Origin: Marivita sp041725935
GTDB lineage: Bacteria > Pseudomonadota > Alphaproteobacteria > Rhodobacterales > Rhodobacteraceae
Assembly (NCBI GenBank): GCA_041725935.1
Contig: JBGRQD010000009.1
Span: forward strand, 89,843-153,842
DNA length: 64,000 bases
Direction of reading: 5' to 3'
The notes under the pieces were generated by a model. It was not told where the DNA came from and searched no databases. It saw nothing but the letters and a program-made list of their open reading frames with translations. Both the position numbers and the translations under genes were made by a program. Of this stretch, positions 45,878 through 54,135 are shown piece by piece (within the stretch, counting starts at the first letter, position 1; each line of letters begins with the position of its first letter).

Positions 45878-45941
45878 CGACATTCGCAGGTCGGTCTTTC
45901 GACATCCAATCTGGGTCTTACGACATGCCCAGTCGGTCCTG
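45878..45941. repeat. Three tandem CGACAT repeats of 21-22 bp
   Basis: Units start at 45878, 45900 and 45921. Each begins CGACAT and ends with a G/T-rich part (GGTCGGTCTTT, TGGGTCTTA, AGTCGGTCCTG). A further CGACATTG at 45813 is 65 bp upstream, about three unit lengths. Read on the minus strand, each unit contains ATGTCG. Multiple TGTCG-containing sites at such spacing occur at the ends of Tn7/Tn5053-like transposons, where TniA/TnsB binds. They could equally be a regulator's operators. The repetition is seen; the function is inferred. Confidence 0.5.
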
Positions 45942-46005
45942 AAATTCCCCTCGCCCATGCTTCTTATCAACGTATCCCTTTAAAAATACAGGATTTGGAA
46001 AAGAT

Positions 46006-46029
46006 AAAGCCGCCCAGAAGGGCGGCTTT
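46006..46029 (-). terminator. Terminator downstream of tniB
   Basis: AAAGCCGCCC and GGGCGGCTTT pair perfectly across AGAA. On the minus strand the hairpin is followed by ATCTTTTCC, a T-rich tail, so it would end the tniB transcript. The left arm's A-run also permits some activity in the other direction. Confidence 0.85.
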
Positions 46030-46063
46030 GAATGTACGATGGTGAATTGGTTCGTGGTGGACC

Positions 46064-47089
46064 TCAGCGCAACAAGTTTCGCTCCTCGTCAAATCGCTGC
46101 ATGATTTTTTCAGTATCGATGATCGACCAGTGCTCTGCGACAAACGGATTAAGTTCGTCGTCTACGCACATTCGTTCCTCATATGCGTCAGCGAAATGGC
46201 CCATGTCCAAGACCTCTCGCCCCTCGATCCGACAATTCACAATTGCCATGATCCCGATTTCTACTGCGACACCAAAACGACGGGCTGATGCGTGGATCAA
46301 AATCTGGATAAACTCATCATACTCGAGGATCTCATGATCCGTAACACCACCTTTCCGGGAAAGTGTCTGAAGCGCATTTTTGAGCTGCGGCCCATCAGTC
46401 TTGAATTCAATCGGACAGATTTCCTGTGGGCGAACGCGCCGCAACAAGGGTGAATCCATATTGATGAGCGCCTTCGCTTCTGGCTTTGCCGTCAAGATCA
46501 GACAGACCGGCCATTCCTTGTGCTGCATCATGTTCCGGAAAATTTTTAGGAATGCTTCAACACTGTCCCTTGTCTTGTATCTCCCGCTATCTTGAACTTC
46601 GTCCAAGTGGACAGCGGCCACCCCAGTCTTCTTCAGCAACGACATGGCCATGTTCGTAAGGTACTGCTCGTCCCTTCTGGACCTGACGCTATATCCAAGT
46701 CCTTCAAGAATGGCCTGCATCGTTTCCTTTACGGTCGAGCGACCGGGAACAATAATCGACAAGATCCGAGAACCGAATTTCCAACCGCCGTCGCGCTCAA
46801 CCAACTCCTGATGTTCAGTCATGATTTCTTCGACCATGCGTGACTTTCCCGAGCCTGCGGGACCTATCATTACAACGCCCTTCAATTCGCTCTTGCCCAT
46901 GGCAAGCTGCGCCTCGCGAAGAGCCAATACGTCAAAAACCTTCGTCCGAAATTCTTCGTAGGTCTCAGTCTTCTCGAAGTGTTGCTCAAGCTCAGCGGTC
47001 AAAGCCGCTTTAGCCTGCGCCCTCCTGAAAGTCTCGAGAGCGCGCCCGCCGGTACGGACGCCAGCAACGGCAGTTTCAATATTCGTCAT
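46064..47089 (-). CDS. tniB: TniB-like AAA+ ATPase
   Basis: A 341-residue ATPase with Walker A GPAGSGKS (76-83), Walker B with HLDEVQD (161-167), and the IFRNMMQHKEWPVCLILTAK segment. It matches the TniB/TnsC group that selects target sites for DDE transposases of the Tn5053/Tn7-like class. No TniA integrase is adjacent, so it cannot act alone as a transposon. It is preceded by an IS1595-like zinc-ribbon gene on the same strand and followed by a terminator. The ATPase motifs are intact. Confidence 0.8.
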   Translation of the reverse strand: MTNIETAVAGVRTGGRALETFRRAQAKAALTAELEQHFEKTETYEEFRTKVFDVLALREAQLAMGKSELKGVVMIGPAGSGKSRMVEEIMTEHQELVERDGGWKFGSRILSIIVPGRSTVKETMQAILEGLGYSVRSRRDEQYLTNMAMSLLKKTGVAAVHLDEVQDSGRYKTRDSVEAFLKIFRNMMQHKEWPVCLILTAKPEAKALINMDSPLLRRVRPQEICPIEFKTDGPQLKNALQTLSRKGGVTDHEILEYDEFIQILIHASARRFGVAVEIGIMAIVNCRIEGREVLDMGHFADAYEERMCVDDELNPFVAEHWSIIDTEKIMQRFDEERNLLR

Positions 47090-47522
47090 GTCACAACTTT
47101 CTTGTTCACGCGCGTGGGTGATGGCGTGGCGTTTCGATCCATTTATGTTTGGTTTCGCTTTTGTTCGTGCTGCCTATGCCGCAAAGCTCTGCGCGCGTGT
47201 TCTGGTGTAGTGGTCGAGTTCCTGGTCTTATTTGGGCGCAGCATTACCCGTGAATAAAGAAGCCTGTGCCAAGCAATTTGTCACAAATTGCAGCCAGCGA
47301 CGATTCGAGTCAAGTTATTGATAATAAACTAATTTATTTCCTTTCTGATTCTGTTTTTCGCACTCTGTCGAGCCTTGATTTGGGAGGCGTCTCACGATGT
47401 CAGCCAATGGATATCCGCTCCTTTCAAGGACCAGTTAGGAAGCAAAAAGGAGATACGAAAGTCGCGGTCGAGTATGCCCTGTGGATTGACTGTCTCGTTA
47501 AGACAACCCATAAGGCAGCCGC
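47090..47522. other. Gap between tniB and zinc-ribbon gene
   Basis: About 430 bases, AT-rich compared with surrounding genes. A 91-residue plus-strand frame at 47266-47541 overlaps the end of the zinc-ribbon gene by 19 bases and has no recognised family; I do not count it as a gene. Promoter elements for tniB on the minus strand are expected near its right end. Confidence 0.5.
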
Positions 47523-48110
47523 TCAATCTCCAAAGAAATAGCCTGTGACCTTGGCTTGAGCCCAGACGAACAAACCCCAATCAAACTCAGCAACATCTTG
47601 CGGAACGTTTGGTTCTGCCACACAAATGCTGGGCTTGATTATGCCTTTGGGGTCCGACAGGTCTGCCAAGAGCCGCGTCTTGAGACGGTGGGCGGCAGAG
47701 TATGAAACTCCATACCGGTGGGCGAGATCATGGCCCGTCAAAAAAGCGTCCTCTTTGCCTATCGCATAGGCTGAAATCACGTCTTCAGCCGCGATGAACC
47801 ACATGCGGAGATCAAGGCGCGACCGGTGAGCGATGGTGCCCGCGGTCACGGACAATTGGCGCTTACATTTCCGGCAATAGAGGCATTTTCGCATTTTCAG
47901 ATATGCGAAGTCCTTGCGACCACAATCTGCGCACGTTGGGCCCTCTGGCCAACGCACAGCGGCAAAGCGGTAGACACAGGCCATTTCGTCAGCGAAGGCC
48001 GCTCTAACCCCACCTTTGGGAAGCGACAAAGACGCCATCATCCATGTCAAGCGTTGACGCTCTCTGGCAGTCAGCTCGCGATGATCGATGTTGGCCTCGT
48101 CCCAATACAT
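47523..48110 (-). CDS. IS1595-type zinc-ribbon protein lacking a DDE transposase core
   Basis: A 195-residue protein. The zinc ribbon CADC (60-63) and CRKC (79-82), then the QLSVTAGTIAHRSRLDLRMW and DLAHRYGVSYSAAHRLKTRL segments, match the N-terminal DNA-recognition part of IS1595-family transposases. The DDE catalytic domain that should follow is absent; the protein ends at about residue 195 with FVWAQAKVTGYFFGD. It could be a truncated transposase or a DNA-binding protein now serving tniB. It lies upstream of tniB on the same strand. Confidence 0.65.
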   Translation of the reverse strand: MYWDEANIDHRELTARERQRLTWMMASLSLPKGGVRAAFADEMACVYRFAAVRWPEGPTCADCGRKDFAYLKMRKCLYCRKCKRQLSVTAGTIAHRSRLDLRMWFIAAEDVISAYAIGKEDAFLTGHDLAHRYGVSYSAAHRLKTRLLADLSDPKGIIKPSICVAEPNVPQDVAEFDWGLFVWAQAKVTGYFFGD

Positions 48111-48260
48111 AACGGTCTATTGCTGCGCCCATACCCAAGGAAAACAATGAACGCCGCGATTGGCAAAAGTGTCAATCGGTCTCCGAGTTTTGTAGCCGGT
48201 GCGCCGCCCCCACACTTACGGCATAGCGCCTGATCTGCGATTCAGAGGCTTCTTTGAATT

Positions 48261-48662
48261 GTGGGGGGTTTCTCGATGGGAGCTATAAGCGAGTTTCTGG
48301 TAAGTGTACCGCGACGGTCTGATGGCAAACGAGATTGGCCGCCGGAGCTGAAAGCGCGGCGCGTGGCTGAGACGCTGATTGAGGGCGAGACAGTCAAGGC
48401 GGTTGCCAAGCGATATGAGTTGATCCCCAGCACGGTGTCTGACTGGCGGCGGATGGCGCGGCAGGGCAAGCTGGTTCTGCCAAATTTGGATGGTATGCAT
48501 TTTGTGCCAGTTGAGATTGAGGCGACTGCGCCTGCCGCCCAGCCTCTGCTCGCTACATCCTCCAACACGATTGATGTGATCAAAGGCGATGTCACTGTTC
48601 GTCTTGATGCGGCAACGCCAGCGGCGCGGATCGTCGAGATCGTAGAGGTTCTGGCCCTGTGA
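48261..48662 (+). CDS. tnpA: IS66 TnpA-type accessory protein
   Basis: The frame gives up to 133 residues; the ATG at 48276 (MGAISEFLVSV) is a good start. It has a helix-turn-helix: RVAETLIEGETVKAVAKRYE followed by LIPSTVSDWRR, as in IS66 orf1 proteins. It overlaps the next gene by four bases. It is believed to help the IS66 transposase; its own catalytic role is nil. Confidence 0.85.
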   Translation: MGGFSMGAISEFLVSVPRRSDGKRDWPPELKARRVAETLIEGETVKAVAKRYELIPSTVSDWRRMARQGKLVLPNLDGMHFVPVEIEATAPAAQPLLATSSNTIDVIKGDVTVRLDAATPAARIVEIVEVLAL

Positions 48663-49012
48663 TCACGCCCTCCCACAAGGTCCGGATTTTTGTGGCCAGC
48701 GATCCGGTAGACTTCCGCAAGGGCCATGACGGGCTGGCAGCCTTGGTGCCGAGCCAGTTACGCCAAAAACCTTTCGATGGATCGGTCTATGTGTTCCGCG
48801 CCAAGCGTACGGATCGGCTGAAGCTGATCTATTGGGACGGCAGCGGGCTGGTTATGGCCTACAAGCGGCTTGAGGATAACAGCTTCAAATGGCCTGCGAT
48901 CAGGAACGGGGTGATGCGTATGGAACCGGCCCAGTTTGAGGCGCTTTTTGCGGGTTTGGATTGGCGGCGGGTGCAGCCCCTGGAGGTGGCGGCTCCGGCT
49001 GCGGCGGAGTGA
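48659..49012 (+). CDS. tnpB: IS66 TnpB-type accessory protein
   Basis: A 117-residue protein with the IS66 orf2 signature VASDPVDFRKGHDGLAALV, KRTDRLKLIYWDGSGL and WPAIRNGVMRM. It overlaps tnpA by ATGA-type coupling (it starts with GTG at 48659) and is followed by tnpC after 43 bases. Function within IS66 is required but not understood. Confidence 0.88.
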   Translation: MITPSHKVRIFVASDPVDFRKGHDGLAALVPSQLRQKPFDGSVYVFRAKRTDRLKLIYWDGSGLVMAYKRLEDNSFKWPAIRNGVMRMEPAQFEALFAGLDWRRVQPLEVAAPAAAE

Positions 49013-49055
49013 CTCACAGGGTCCTTTACACGGGTCATTCTGCCCTTGTTTTGTT

Positions 49056-49874
49056 ATGGCGTCGGGCATGACCGCACCTGATGAACTGCCCAATGATATC
49101 GCTGAACTGAAGGCAATCATCCGCGCGCAGCAGGATCAGAATGCGCAGCTCGAGGCTTTGGTCGCTTCCTTCAAGAAAGCCCTGTTTGGGTCCAAATCCA
49201 AAAAGATCGATCCTGCCCAATACGAGCTGGAGCTCGAAGATATCGAGACCGCCATCGCGCAGGTCGAAGCCGAGATTGAAGCTGACGAACGTACCGAGCC
49301 CCTGCGTCCCTCAAAGCCGCGTCAGACCAATCGCGGGTCACTGCCCAAGCACTTGGAGCGGGTGGAAGTGGTCATTGAACCCGAGCTCTCCTGCGCCTGC
49401 GGAGCCGTACGCCATGTCATTGGCGAGGATGTCAACGAACGCTTGGACATCATCCCCGCCCAGTTCCGGGTGATTGTCACGCGTCGACCTAAGTACGCCT
49501 GTCGGTCCTGTGAACGCGGAATCACCCAAGCCCCGGCACCTGCCCACATCATCGCAGGCGGCATGCCAACCGAGGCTACGCTGGCGCATGTGCTCGTCTC
49601 AAAATACGCGGATCACTTGCCCCTTTATAGGCAGGCGCAAATCTACAGCCGTCAGGGGATCGATCTGGATCGCTCGACCCTGGCCGCATGGGTGGGCAAA
49701 TCTGCGTGCGAATTGAGCCCGGTCTATGAGGCGCTAATGGCCGATCTGAAGCGGTCCACTAAGCTCTTTATGGACGAAACAACTGCGCCGGTTCTGGCAC
49801 CCGGGCGCAAACGCACAAAAACAGGTTACTTCTGGGCCCTTGCCGCAATTTCACCGCAGGTTCTAACCTCCTAA
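49056..49874 (+). pseudogene. tnpC: IS66 transposase TnpC, truncated
   Basis: About 272 residues of a protein that is normally near 500. It has the N-terminal coiled-coil and KALFGSKSKKI motif, the zinc-binding-like CACGAVRHVIGEDVNERLD, and the first DDE aspartate at about residue 240 in FMDETTAPVL. After TGYFWALA the sequence departs from the family and stops after a short unrelated tail (AISPQVLTS). The remaining Asp and Glu are lost, so it is inactive. The break coincides with the start of tniQ. Confidence 0.85.
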
Positions 49875-51717
49875 TGTCGCGCTTGCCTATTTCCGGCCCA
49901 GTTCCGGGTTCGCGGGAAACTTTGTATTCCTATCTCGCACGTCTCGCTGCAGCCTGGCGAACAGAGGCCCCTGCGATGGTCTATGACATGGGCACATCCT
50001 TCAAGAAATTACTGGATCAGCATGAAGAGGCGCTTGAGACCTTCGCAAGCTGGGCCAATCTCTCCCCGGAGGTGATGGCCGAATTGCTTTCATGGACCGG
50101 GTTGAAGTCCGGCAATGTTCGGACGCTCTTCCGTGGAGAGGTTTATGTTTCCCGGGCCTTGCGCAATCCGGTAATGCGGGGATGCCCGATATGCCTCAGG
50201 CAAGATGCGGCTAAGACGGATCGCGCAGCGCATGAACTCATGGTGTTGCGTGGAGATTGGCAATTTCGCGACGTGATGATCTGCGTTGAGCACCAACATT
50301 CTCTGGTTCCCCTTTGGCAGAATGCAGCTCTTCGGGACAGATTTGATATAGGTGCCCGCTTAGAAGAAATTTCCGACGATATTTTGTCGGGGGCATTTGA
50401 TCAGGCGGCTAGGATACCGTCCGCTTATGATTATTGGCTTGATCAACGTTTGCAGGATGGTTCGGACACCACTTGGCTTGCGGATCATTCTGTTTTCGCA
50501 GTGACGACGATGTGCAGATACCTCGGTAAAGCCGTGGCAATGCATGATGGCACGGAAGATGATCGAGAGCATGCCGCTGGCTTCGAAATCATGAAAGTCG
50601 GTCAGAAGGAAATTCGCAAGGCGCTCGATCAAATTGCAGCTATGGCCACGGAAGCTCAGGATGAACCCAGGAAAATCTTTGGGCCACTCTATACTTCGTT
50701 AAACAGAGATTACCTGAATGAACCGGACTTTGATCCGTTCAGGAAGATACTTCGCGAGTGCATCCTGGATCATTGGCCGTTGGCTGGAGGTGATGTCGTG
50801 TTGGGAGAGGCCTTGCCTCAAAGACGGCTGCATTCATTGCGTACAGCTGCTTTGGAGAGTGGCGTCGGCGCAAAGGTTCTGGAGCAGTTCTTGATCGAAG
50901 CCGGTGCCATTGTTGAGCACGACCCCGCCCCGAAAGTCGTAAACTATTTGATGCGCAGGCGCATGCTGCGCTTCTTGCGGAAATCCCTACCTTGGTCGGC
51001 CCAATCGCAATGCGCCAAGCCATGGGCGCGACAAAGATGGAGCTAATCGCGTTGGCGGAGTCGGGGATATTGCACCCTCGGACCCGCGTTGAGAAGGTCA
51101 AGAACCCTTGGCGGATTTCTGACGGCATAAAGCTTGTAAGCGAACTGTCATCCGAAGCTATTACTGTCGATGATGCTGACATGAATTGGGAAACACTTTT
51201 GCGCGCATCTCGACGCAAAGAGATCGGTCTAGACAATCTGATCGCGAGGGTGCGCGACAAGAGTTTAGCCGTCGGTCAAAAATCAGGAGAACCAGGTTTC
51301 CATGGGTTGGTCGTTCCTAAACACGATGTCGACACCATCGCGACTTCAGCGCGGCCCACTCCCAAATCAGTATCAGCGAAACTGCCGGGCATGGCTGCCG
51401 CTTCGTTCGGCCGCTCACTCGGACTTCGGGATGGCGGTGTGTTCCAGGCTATGATTGAAGCCGGCTACGTACCTGCCAGCAAGCTCATCAATCCCCGTAC
51501 AAAGCGGCCACAATACTGGATGAACCCCGAGAATATGGCCGCGTTCCATCGCCAATTTGTAACCCTTACAAGTTTATCGACGGAGACAGGACAACACCGT
51601 AACACACTGAAGATGCAGCTGAAGGCCAAGGGTATCTCACGTTTCTCTCCTGAGGGACAGGATTTCGGACCCGTGTATTTGCGGGATGATATGACAGAAA
51701 TACTCGGCTTGGGGTGA
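49874..51717 (+). pseudogene. tniQ: TniQ family protein, frameshifted
   Basis: The frame from 49874 begins MSRLPISGPVPGSRETLYSY and LARLAAAWR, typical TniQ, and contains the zinc-finger-like CPICLRQD and an H2-type CVEHQHSLVPL. It runs to 51046, but after residue KVV (near 50942) homology moves to another frame, which reads KLFDAQAHAALLAEI and continues through GPIAMRQAMGATKMEL to a stop at 51717. A one-base loss in the AAA run at 50941-50943 explains it. The TniQ start overlaps the end of the truncated IS66 tnpC. Confidence 0.8.
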
Positions 51718-51733
51718 TTTTGGTTGATCACCC
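51712..51733. terminator. Hairpin over the tniQ stop codon
   Basis: GGGTGAT pairs with ATCACCC across an eight-base loop. The stem contains the stop codon of tniQ. No T-run follows, so it may be a weak terminator only. Confidence 0.4.
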
Positions 51734-52009
51734 TCGCGGTACTTTGGACATGTGGGCTGGCCGCTCACTCAAGTTTGCCACAGTCTGGAAGGGCGGACAG
51801 CCGACCTTCACCGCGGCCGCGAATAAATCTCGCTGCAATGATTAAAGCCGCCATTCAATCGATGCTATTTCCGGGGTCTGCTCTTCGCCATCGCAAGTCG
51901 GCCCCGCCCACATTGACAGACGTTTCGCTTGGCAGGAATCTCGGCTCCGGCACCAAACCCGGGGTTGAGGCCACCTACCCAATTCGGTTCAGGTGGCCTG
52001 ACGTTTTGA
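51734..52009. other. Intergenic region between tniQ and the nickel module
   Basis: About 276 bases with no gene that I can support. A perfect 9-bp inverted repeat lies at its right end. The short 113-residue frame over this stretch shows no recognisable sequence. Confidence 0.5.
51968..51999. terminator. Perfect 9-bp hairpin right of tniQ
   Basis: AGGCCACCT and AGGTGGCCT pair across a 14-base loop. A GACGTTTTGATC sequence follows on the plus strand, with a modest T-run. It lies downstream of both the plus-strand tniQ and the minus-strand membrane-anchor gene, so it may end both transcripts. Confidence 0.55.
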
Positions 52010-52624
52010 TCACTCGCTCCTTACGATCTCGCTGTAATCACCGCGCAATTGCAGGGTCACAGTGACCGCTTCATCGTCCCGATTGCGCCAGAACCAACCG
52101 TGATCGCCTGCGAAGGGGGTCTCGAAGCTGCCTTCGCCTGTCGTTTTGCCGCGACCCTTTTCGTAAGTCACGTCTTGTCCACCGGCATGGGCGTGCAGAT
52201 CGAAGTTGATCCGGCCGCCGGTCGAGGTCCATGCATAGAAGAGGGTCGCGCCTTCCTCCATCCTCGCCTTGATTTCAGTGTATTCACCGGGCGCGAGGGT
52301 GAAGGTAATCTCGTCCTGCCATGCCTCCTGCGCGTAGGCTGCCCCGACGAACAGGCCGAGGATGTCGTTGATCAGCGAGGAGGACTCATCAACGCCATGC
52401 AGCGGCGCGTCAGCGGCAGCCTCGGCGGCGAGTTGCTGTTTGATCTCGCCCATCTCGGTCAGGCCGAGGATACTGCCCACGCCGGTCGGGTCCTGCCCCA
52501 GTTCGGCCGGCATATAGACCATGACGCCGATGGCCAGAGCCCCGATTGCTGCGATGATGGAAGAGCGACGCAGCTGTGCCTTGGTGGGCAGGTCTTCGAG
52601 CTTTGGTTTAGGTGCATTGTACAT
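52010..52624 (-). CDS. Membrane-anchored periplasmic protein of metal-resistance cluster
   Basis: A 204-residue protein. It has an N-terminal cytoplasmic stretch, one membrane helix (SSIIAAIGALAIGVMVYMPA), a linker, and a C-terminal beta-rich domain with WTSTGGRINFDLHAHAGG and DHGWFWRNRDDEAVTVTLQL. Proteins of this layout are often named transmembrane anchor proteins beside HupE/UreJ-like permeases, as here. It follows the permease gene by 11 bases on the same strand. Its role in metal handling is inferred only from context. Confidence 0.7.
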   Translation of the reverse strand: MYNAPKPKLEDLPTKAQLRRSSIIAAIGALAIGVMVYMPAELGQDPTGVGSILGLTEMGEIKQQLAAEAAADAPLHGVDESSSLINDILGLFVGAAYAQEAWQDEITFTLAPGEYTEIKARMEEGATLFYAWTSTGGRINFDLHAHAGGQDVTYEKGRGKTTGEGSFETPFAGDHGWFWRNRDDEAVTVTLQLRGDYSEIVRSE

Positions 52625-52635
52625 GTCTGATTTCC

Positions 52636-53373
52636 TTATGTGCTGGCCAGATACCCTGCGACCTGAACATAGGTCAGCATGATACCAAGGCCGACCATGA
52701 TCCAGTTTGCGTAGGTGGCTTGTTGCATGAAGTTCGGGCTACGCCGCCAGTATCCCATGACGATGAGGATGACGAACAGAGCGAGCAATTGCCCGACCTC
52801 AACCCCGACGTTGAACGCCAGAAGATTGGCCAGAAGCCCGTCTTCGGCGATTTCATATTCAAGGATCTTGGTGGCGAGGCCGGTCCCGTGGAAGAGGCCG
52901 AAGATCAGTGTTGCCCATTTGGTGTTGGGTTGAAACCCCAGCCACTTTTGGAAAAGCCCGAGATTATCAACCGCCTTGTAGACCACCGACAGGCCGATGA
53001 TGGCGTCGATGATATAGGCGTTGATGCCCCAGCCGAACCACACGCCCAAGAGCATCGTGATCGAGTGCCCGAGCGCGAAGAGGCTGACGTAAATCGCCAC
53101 GTCTTTCATGTGGTAGAGGAAGAACACGACGCCCAGCAGGAACAGGATATGGTCATACCCAGTAATCATGTGTTTTGCGCCAAGGTAGATGAAGGGGATG
53201 ATGTTCACCCCCCAGATTTCTTGAATATACCCCGCGTCACCGGGGGTGACGTCATGGGCGAGGGCTGTCGTCGCGCAGGCCAGAAGCGCGGCGATAGTGG
53301 TGAACAGAAGTGTCAGGGGACGCCGCATGTCATGCGACGGGGGCCCGGACCAGTGAGGTCGGATTGGTTTCAT
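52636..53373 (-). CDS. HupE/UreJ-family membrane protein
   Basis: A 245-residue protein with start at 53373 (MKPIRPHWSG). It has a signal-like first hydrophobic stretch, then about six helices with histidines in HMITGYDHILFLLG, LGHSITML and FGLFHGTGLATK. The pattern fits HupE/UreJ-like metal permeases, which carry nickel or cobalt. Direction of transport is not fixed by sequence. In this setting it may be part of a resistance or homeostasis system with the NreB-like pump. Confidence 0.8.
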   Translation of the reverse strand: MKPIRPHWSGPPSHDMRRPLTLLFTTIAALLACATTALAHDVTPGDAGYIQEIWGVNIIPFIYLGAKHMITGYDHILFLLGVVFFLYHMKDVAIYVSLFALGHSITMLLGVWFGWGINAYIIDAIIGLSVVYKAVDNLGLFQKWLGFQPNTKWATLIFGLFHGTGLATKILEYEIAEDGLLANLLAFNVGVEVGQLLALFVILIVMGYWRRSPNFMQQATYANWIMVGLGIMLTYVQVAGYLAST

Positions 53374-53430
53374 TTCTGATTTTCCGCTGTGTGAATGTAT
53401 AGAGACCGACTGCGCCAAAGCGGCGCGGTC

Positions 53431-53790
53431 TCACACGCGTGGCGGTCGGTCCAATCCGTGATCCCTGCGATCGGCCATGCCATTATGCGCCAGCTTCCAA
53501 CTGGTGCTTGTTGGAAGCGGCTCAGCCACGACCTCGCGTGGCGGCAGGAACGCGATATTGTGGTCGTGGTCCGCAATCTCATGGCCATGACCATGGTAGG
53601 CATGCATCAGATCCACGATGTCCTCATGGGCGTGGCCGTGCTCCTCGATCTCGGCCTGATGGTCAGCCGTGATCTTGGCGAGGGCCGTCAGGTCGTGGGT
53701 AACGGAACGGGCGTTTGCAGAAAGCACGATGCCCACAGCCAGGGCGACCGCCAGCATGCCTCTGAGATATGCCGCGATCTTCCGTGTCAT
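53431..53790 (-). CDS. His-rich periplasmic protein
   Basis: A 119-residue protein with a signal peptide (LRGMLAVALAVGIVLSANA). The mature part has the histidine cluster HGHAHEDIVDLMHAYHGHGH followed by EIADHDHN, at least nine histidines in 30 residues. Such a sequence can bind nickel, cobalt, zinc or copper. It starts close to and divergent from the CsoR/RcnR-like repressor gene, with the candidate operator between them, so its expression is probably metal-controlled. Confidence 0.72.
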   Translation of the reverse strand: MTRKIAAYLRGMLAVALAVGIVLSANARSVTHDLTALAKITADHQAEIEEHGHAHEDIVDLMHAYHGHGHEIADHDHNIAFLPPREVVAEPLPTSTSWKLAHNGMADRRDHGLDRPPRV

Positions 53791-53828
53791 CCTGCCTGCT
53801 CATCGGGGCTTCGCCCACTTGCCTGATC

Positions 53829-53838
53829 CCCCATGGGG
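53829..53838. promoter_or_regulatory. Candidate operator for the CsoR/RcnR-family repressor
   Basis: CCCCATGGGG at 53829-53838 is a perfect palindrome, extended to GATCCCCCATGGGGAGTTA. G/C-tract dyads like this are the known target type of RcnR, CsoR and NreA/DmeR-like repressors. It lies between the divergent His-rich protein gene and the repressor gene. A start codon at 53833 falls inside it, which supports the later start at 53854. Confidence 0.6.
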
Positions 53839-53853
53839 AGTTACGCCTTCACT

Positions 53854-54126
53854 ATGACACAACACCCACTCCATGCAACCCACCCCGCTATCGTGAAGCG
53901 GCTGAAACGCGCCAATGGTCACCTCGCAAGCGTGATCAGGATGATCGAGGACGCGCAACCGTGCGTTGACATCGCGCAGCAACTTCACGCCGTCGAGAAA
54001 GCCCTGCAACAGGCCAAACGGACCTTGATCCAAGATCACATTGACCACTGCCTTGATGATGCATTTGTCGGAACAAATGGTCCACTGATGACCGCTGAGT
54101 TCAAGGCCATCACCAAGTATCTCTGA
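53854..54126 (+). CDS. CsoR/RcnR-family metal-sensing repressor (NreA-like)
   Basis: A 90-residue all-helical repressor starting MTQHPLHATHPAI. Candidate metal ligands are Cys37 (AQPCVDI), His62, His65 and Cys66 (DHIDHC), with N-terminal histidines as in RcnR. It is followed after 9 bases by an NreB-like transporter, so it probably controls nickel or cobalt export. The ligand set resembles nickel/cobalt sensors more than the Cys-His-Cys set of copper CsoR, but formaldehyde-sensor FrmR members are related. Confidence 0.8.
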   Translation: MTQHPLHATHPAIVKRLKRANGHLASVIRMIEDAQPCVDIAQQLHAVEKALQQAKRTLIQDHIDHCLDDAFVGTNGPLMTAEFKAITKYL

Positions 54127-54135
54127 GGTCGCGAT

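Larger units (their letters stand above)
45597..46063. other. AT-rich non-coding region at the edge of mobile-element remnants
   Basis: About 470 bases without a gene, clearly more AT-rich than the genes around it (especially 45800-45880). It holds tandem CGACAT repeats and a strong terminator, listed separately. This is where transposon-derived sequence begins, judging from composition and the TniB gene to the right. Confidence 0.6.
48192..49874 (+). mobile_element. IS66-family element, 3'-truncated
   Basis: Three consecutive genes in IS66 order (tnpA, tnpB, tnpC) start at 48282 or nearby. The last is cut about halfway, so the right inverted repeat is missing. A possible left end at 48192 (GTAGCCGGTGCG) is weak. 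The element separates the zinc-ribbon/tniB segment on the left from tniQ on the right. It is immobile as seen, because the transposase core is incomplete. Confidence 0.75.

Noticed and set aside
47266..47541. A 91-residue plus-strand frame between tniB and the zinc-ribbon gene
   Set aside because: No recognised family, and it overlaps the end of the zinc-ribbon gene by 19 bases; kept only as a note in the gap entry.
48192..48220. Left inverted repeat of the IS66 element
   Set aside because: GTAGCCGGTGCG at 48192 only loosely resembles the IS66 GTAAGCG end; without the right end or a target duplication I do not assert the boundary.
46064..51717. A CRISPR-associated or complete Tn7-like transposon
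   Set aside because: There is a TniB and a TniQ but no TniA/TnsB integrase, no Cas gene and no CRISPR array, and the genes face away from each other.
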